Assembly: GCA_963971405.1 (NCBI GenBank)
Contig: OZ020489.1
Location: 45,462,510 to 45,526,509, forward strand
Direction: 5' to 3'
Source of the DNA: Psococerastis gibbosa
Lineage: Eukaryota > Arthropoda > Insecta > Psocodea > Psocidae
Length of the DNA stretch: 64,000 nt
Under the pieces are notes generated by a model. That model worked only from the letters and a program-made list of their open reading frames with translations. It was not told where the DNA came from and searched no databases. Shown here one piece after another: positions 59,317 to 64,000 of this stretch. Position 1 is the stretch's first letter. The number at the start of each line of letters is the position of its first letter. The position numbers were made by a program, and so were the translations under genes.

Positions 59317-60379
59317 CAGGGGCGCCCAGTTTTGAAAAAGTCTGGGGGGCAAATGGGAGAGGTGACCCCCCTTCCCCCAAATACGAAGGAAATTGTTGTA
59401 CTGTTGGATTTACCTCCTGAGGAAACTTATTTGTTTTAGTATTTTTAACTATGCAACACCTTAGACTCTTGAACGCCTTGTCCATACTATGTTGCTGCTC
59501 TTAAAAAGCTAAAACAAAAGGCCATTGGCATAAATGCCCAAAATTTCTGGGGGACTTTAGGACTCCAAGACTTTAATCTGCCGGAGAAAAAAAAATGAAC
59601 AGACCCAAATTAGTGAGGTTTTACGCATATTATACCCTGGAGAATGGGGGGCCCAAGGGTCTCCCTCGGAGATAAAAATTGATAAATGGGCCCAAATTAG
59701 TGAGGTTTTACGCATTTTGCAAGCAGTACAGTTGAGACTTGAGATTTTACCGACGAATAAACCTACCGCTGAGGGGGGCCCGGGGGTCTCCCCCGAAGAA
59801 AAAATTTGAAAAAATAGGTCTCAAATAATGGGGTTGTAAGCATTTCGAATAATATATTTTCGTGAAAGTATACGGTACTTGGTCAATATGATGCATGAAT
59901 TAATTTCCCTTTTGTCATTGTGGATACTATGCGTTTCGCTTTCGCCTCCATAACATATTTGTTACCACAAATCTCGAGGGGGGGGGGGACTACGGGGGCC
60001 CCAGGACCCCCTATTTACGCCAATGAAAAGAGCATGTTTGAATTAACTTCTTACAGAATTTAGAATGTATACCTAGTGTACTACAATTATTAAAAATTAA
60101 AAATAAATCATCAATAACTTGTCAGAATATTTTGAATCATAGCCCCAGCTAAATGTCGATCGACGCACTGACGTTTGGTTTATGAATTCGTTCACAAAGT
60201 TTTTCAAGTTTAGCCTAAGTTTCGTACTGAATGTTTACTAACGCCAAAATGGAAATGCCCAGAAAAAGCAATTGGAATCGGTAGGCTTTAAGCCACTTTT
60301 CCTGGGGGGGCTTCGACCCCAGGAAAAAGTCAGGGGGTAAAAAGTTCCGTGCCCCCCCCCCCCGTAGTGGGCGCCCCTG
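59317..60379. mobile_element. hAT-type element, 1.06 kb, internally repeated
   Basis: Ends CAGGGGCGCCCA and GGGCGCCCCTG, with target duplication GTGATCAT / GTGCTCAT (59309-59316 and 60380-60387, one mismatch). The interior holds several imperfect copies of a block with 'ttagtgaggttttacgcat' and a G-rich 'ggggggcccgggggtctcc', separated by roughly 80-120 bases. No transposase frame is seen, so it is non-autonomous. Confidence 0.8.
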
Positions 60380-60387
60380 GTGCTCAT

Positions 60388-62362
60388 AACCCAAATTCGA
60401 TGAATTCACTATTTTTGAGTCAAGGGCATTTATAATATTCGAAATTCCTTTTATAAAAGTCAGAGCAGCATCATGACGCTTAATCCACTGAATACACATA
60501 AGCCCGGCAGTCCCGCCCAGTTCCATGGTTCGTACTCAGTCAGGCGCGTAAATAAATTTGTCATTTACTTATGTTCTAAAAGAGTCTGCATCCAACTGTA
60601 ACTTAAATTAGTATTGAAATTCAAAATTCCCGCGTATAATATATGAGGGTAACTCCGGTAACTGTGCAGTGTGCAGCAGCAGGGGGCTGTCAACGCTGTA
60701 TAAAATGGAATTTTGCCCTTCTTCCACTAAGAACCGTCTTCTGCTAAGTGGACGGAGATTATTTTTTCCGCACCGCGGCGCTTGCAGCGTTCCCGCTTAA
60801 ATTCAAATTTTGGTCTGTAACATTTTAGTTGCCATATTCCAATTCTTCCAATTTTTTTTATATTCCATTATAATGACAGTTGACTGTATTTCAACGCTTA
60901 TATTATGTAATGTGCCATTGGCAGTGTAAAGTCTAATAAGCTTACGTATGATAAGTATCGGTTATACAGTAGGCAGCGTTAGTCAATTGCAGTTCAAACG
61001 TTAAATTTCCACATTTCAATTTTATTCATATACTTTTATACTGTACTGAACAATCCCATTAATACGGTAGTTTATTTTTACTCTTTGGCGCTACAGTCTA
61101 GAGCCCGTAATGTCCTAAAAAACTTTTTCATAGCCCGTACGTAGCACATTGTTTATTACTCTAGATTATTATTAGTAGGTAACTCATTCGTCCTATGTCG
61201 AATGCCTCATACCAACGACCAAAATTGATTTTTTTTTCCATTAGCAATCCGTTAAACGTCTTCGATGTCAACTTATGCTATCTACTATACGAGGGATAAT
61301 GGACACGATGAGAGAATGAGCCATGCTCAACATGGACAAAATGTACATAGTCGTATGAATGACTTTACCAAGTCAAAACTGAAACCCATGAACGACCTTG
61401 GTCTACTAGGCAAGCCACAGCTACCCCGAATGACCCTAACCCCGATGCCTTGTAGCCATTGCATCCGTGGTCGTCCCACTACTACCTATTCCTTCTCCCT
61501 AGGATTTATCACCCTTTTGACTGGCATATTAATTGAATTGAAACAGCCCACAACCGAGCAATATCGGACTCTTCTTTTGCTAGCTTTCTGCATTTTTCTA
61601 CTAAAACTCAAATCTAAAATATGATAGTGCCCAGTTGAAAATGTAAACAAAACAATGTCAGTAATGGCTGGTAGGCTGGGGGCTGGATGGAGTGCGTCCT
61701 TCAGTCCTTGATTTTGGACTATCTTTTTGAAAATATGTTTCAAATTGAGATTTTAGTGACAGTTTCAGAATTTGTAAAAAAATCATTACAATTTTTAAAA
61801 TACATTTTATTCCCATGAATATTTAATTTGACATTTAAATATTTACAAAAGAATTTAACTTGAGCTTTGTTGTTCAAGGAAAGTGGACGGAGAAAAAATT
61901 TCCGCTGCGCGGCGTGGCGCTGCTATCGCGAACTGAATCCCTATCCCGGTGACGAGTCTAGTTATCTGTTGTCTATGGTGTGCAGTTTCCGTCGCCATTT
62001 TGGCCAAATCACAATGGCGGTTGCTTAAGTTGTTTTTATTATTTATTATAATATTATTGCATTGCTGCCGCAGAACTACATAATATATATTTGCTGCTGT
62101 GCAAATCATTTTTCAATTTTAAAAATTCTATTGAATTGACAAAGAATTTTTGAGGTAAGCTGTGCTTTACCCTTTTAAGGTTTTAACCGGGTGGGTCATT
62201 TTATTTAAGAACTGCAGGTCTGCAGCTGTGACTACAGCAACCAAAAACTGACGGCATCGAATGATGTATTATTTTTAGGGTGTCTTGCAGCGTGTCAAAG
62301 ATTTAGTGTGGGCCTACAGGTATGTTATAAAAATCTCAGTCAATCAAATGGTCCATGACACA
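60388..62362. other. Stretch with weak coding-like pieces only
   Basis: Two spots about 1.15 kb apart share 'agtggacggaga' followed by 'ttccgc' and a CGCGGCG-rich run (about 60750-60790 and 61880-61920), perhaps ends of an old element. A minus-strand frame at 61743-61486 is listed separately. Nothing else is supported. Confidence 0.35.
61486..61743 (-). pseudogene. Possible THAP-domain N-terminal fragment
   Basis: The stretch KRRVRYCSVVGCFNS resembles the first half of the C2CH signature of THAP zinc fingers, which start '...CCVpgCsN'. The rest of the domain (fH.FP, W) is not seen in the frame before it ends, and no clear donor follows. THAP domains occur in host genes and in P-element transposases, so either source is possible. 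The resemblance may be chance. Confidence 0.22.
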
Positions 62363-62680
62363 CTAAGGTGGGATAGGTTGCGTCCAAAAACATAGTGTGA
62401 TGCGAAAGCACACGTTAAACGTAGAGGGGGAGGGGGGATTTGTTTTACGTACATCCCAAATTAGTTCCCTGAACTCATCCATGCTGTAGAGTGGACGTTC
62501 CTTTATCCTCCTTGTGACAACGGCCTTGAATTCTGATTCTTGAAAAACTGTCATTAAGGCTACTTGGCATGGCATTGTAAATATTAATACCTTATTACCG
62601 AGCATCGGAATTATGCGACGGACCTACTCAGCTCTCTTCTGTTCCGGTTGGAGCTTTTTTAAGCGTGCCTCAGATGCACA
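62363..62680 (-). other. Unrecognised coding-like stretch with one stop
   Basis: On the minus strand an ATG near 62675 opens a frame (ASEARLKKLQPEQKRAE) that meets a TAG. It continues as MLGNKVLIFTMPCQV to YSMDEFRELIWDV, where GTACGT looks like a splice donor. The composition is protein-like, but no family was recognised. It could be a repeat-borne remnant. Confidence 0.2.
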
Positions 62681-62814
62681 GGCCGTGGCCATAGAATAGA
62701 ATATTTCTGTATTGAGTCATTAACATGAAACAATAGGCGTTCTAAAACCTAAGGCACAATAACAGCGATGAGCGACTGGATCCTATACTATAAGGTTTCG
62801 CCTACCTTAGAAAA

Positions 62815-63040
62815 TTCCCGATTGAACTGAGAGCGGCAAGAAATGCTTCTAAATTCCCTAAATTGCTCAGAAACCATCTCTTAGAGAAAGCTTTCTACAC
62901 TGTGGCTGAGGGACTAGCACAATGACAATGACAGAACTACCTGATTTGGACGATATTGTGACGATTTTATTTTATACTTTTATTGTATAATTTAACGGGA
63001 AAATGTATTGTATAACAATAAATAAATGAAACACTAAAAA
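62815..63040 (+). mobile_element. LINE 3' end fragment, family D, copy 2
   Basis: IELRAARNASKFPKLLRNHL then LEKAFYTVAEGLAQ and a stop. This is the end of a LINE reverse transcriptase ('LP..iR....F...Lk.yLl.kafYtv.E'). The same tail and 3' untranslated sequence occur inverted at 28440-28690. Only about 225 bases are present. Confidence 0.6.
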
Positions 63041-63119
63041 ATTGCCTAAAGCAATATACCAGTGTTGTTAGTATAGTACCATATTACTAACAAGTAATAT
63101 GTTTTAGCCTGCTACCTTT

Positions 63120-63362
63120 CCCAAAATTAGAAAATTTAGTAAAAGCTGGACTTGTTGGGATTCGAAACCATTCATGGCATCTGCTGGACCACTAGCCCGA
63201 CTAGTACAGTGTCTGACACTGCTAAATCCTCTAGCCCTGCTATTTGACAGGATTCGTATTGCTGACAAGGTTAGCGTAGATCGTGGGTTCGAATCCCGCC
63301 AAGTCTAGTTTTTTTCTAAATCCTCTAATTTTGGTTATAAGAATGTGGTTACGTCTTCAAGT
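63120..63362. repeat. Two tRNA-like SINE heads back to back
   Basis: Minus strand (63250-63130): GCTAGTGGTCCAGCAGATGC and GGTTTCGAATCCCAACAAG, a tRNA-like head with A- and B-box-like parts. Plus strand (63262-63362): CGTAGATCGTGGGTTCGAAT, CCCGCCAAGTC and the family B tail AAATCCTCTAATTTTGG. The second has a perfect B box (GGTTCGAATCC). Confidence 0.6.
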
Positions 63363-63369
63363 TAATATA

Positions 63370-64000
63370 ATGTCAGTAAATATACCAAATAATACTGCAA
63401 TATAATATTGAATACTGCCTTTGGCTTTCTGTATGCTTTCATGTGAACTTGCACATTAGTTGTTGTAAAATTTAGACAGCAACAATAGGAACAATACGCC
63501 AATATGCCCTTTCCTAAAGCTTTGGATTGTTGGAATACAGTTAGGACAGCAAACACTGGCCACTGTGCTCCCACCGAGTTGTGTTGTTTTAATTTTTATT
63601 TTTAGGATAACTTTTAATATCTGTATTTCAGTGTTTTCCTTCATTTAACAAATGCTTATTTCTGTAAATTGAGAAATTTCATATATTCCAACAAATAACT
63701 CAAACTTCATTGATTTATAACACCGCTGCATAAACATTTAATGTGAACATTATACGGTAGTTTAATATTTCCTGCACCTGAGCAGATGTCAACATTTCAA
63801 ATTAACTGCTACCTCATAAAAAATATTGGAGTCCCCAATGTTGTTCTTCAAGTTACAATCCATATATATATTTATTATGTTGTTCTGTGTTACAGTCCAT
63901 TAACATAAAATGCGCTTTGCCTACGATACAATTCATTGCAATTCGTCGGCTCATATTATTATTTAGGTTATTAGATTTTATAAATTCATACAACAGTTTC
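63370..64000. other. Gene-free right end
   Basis: AT-rich DNA; the minus-strand frames near 63362-63644 lack motifs. Nothing recognised. Confidence 0.35.

Noticed and set aside
1-64000. LTR retroelement, endogenous virus, Polinton or CRISPR array
   Set aside because: No gag, protease, integrase, envelope or capsid motif, no long direct terminal repeats around a coding body, and no regularly spaced short repeats were seen.

Overview
The window is AT-rich arthropod nuclear DNA, most likely from an insect, although that placement is inference. Genes are split by GT-AG introns. The sequence is crowded with LINE fragments, tRNA-derived SINEs and short inverted-repeat DNA transposons, and it lacks operons or other bacterial signals. 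Three host genes can be assembled exon by exon, with matching splice phases. No LTR retroelement, Polinton or CRISPR array was recognised.

Region 1 (1-8900): a LINE tail on the minus strand (48-1340), then seven plus-strand exons (1580-8821). They encode the tail of a dynein heavy chain and end in a stop just where the linker and motor should begin, so this is a 'headless' dynein-like gene whose 5' part lies left of the window. Introns hold an inverted-repeat element (5903-6282) and a nested pair, with a hAT-type MITE inside a larger inverted-repeat element (7154-7885).

Region 2 (8900-21100): no supported gene. It holds SINE copies, several inverted-repeat elements, a recurring transposon-like family bounded by GCTTTCCAATTTAT, and a 1.9-kb foldback element (19064-20957).

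Region 3 (21146-37165, minus strand): a five-exon peptide GPCR gene encoding about 462 residues with all seven membrane segments. It most resembles the arthropod CNMamide receptor. Its large introns carry a decayed copy of part of its own fourth coding exon, another copy of the dispersed transposon family, inverted-repeat and hAT elements, a LINE tail and a four-unit inverted array.

Region 4 (37200-51800): no supported host gene. SINE copies, LINE fragments, hairpins and simple repeats are seen.

Region 5 (51800-54522, plus strand): a MITE ends about 115 bp upstream of a complete three-exon gene for a 439-residue protein with eleven C2H2 zinc fingers.

Region 6 (54523-64000): a 1.9-kb Tc1/mariner-like element with long terminal inverted repeats and a transposase remnant (55990-57904), a 1.06-kb hAT-type element (59317-60379), LINE and SINE tails, and a few unsupported coding-like fragments. 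The three host genes show no functional link; they appear to be ordinary neighbours in a repeat-dense region.
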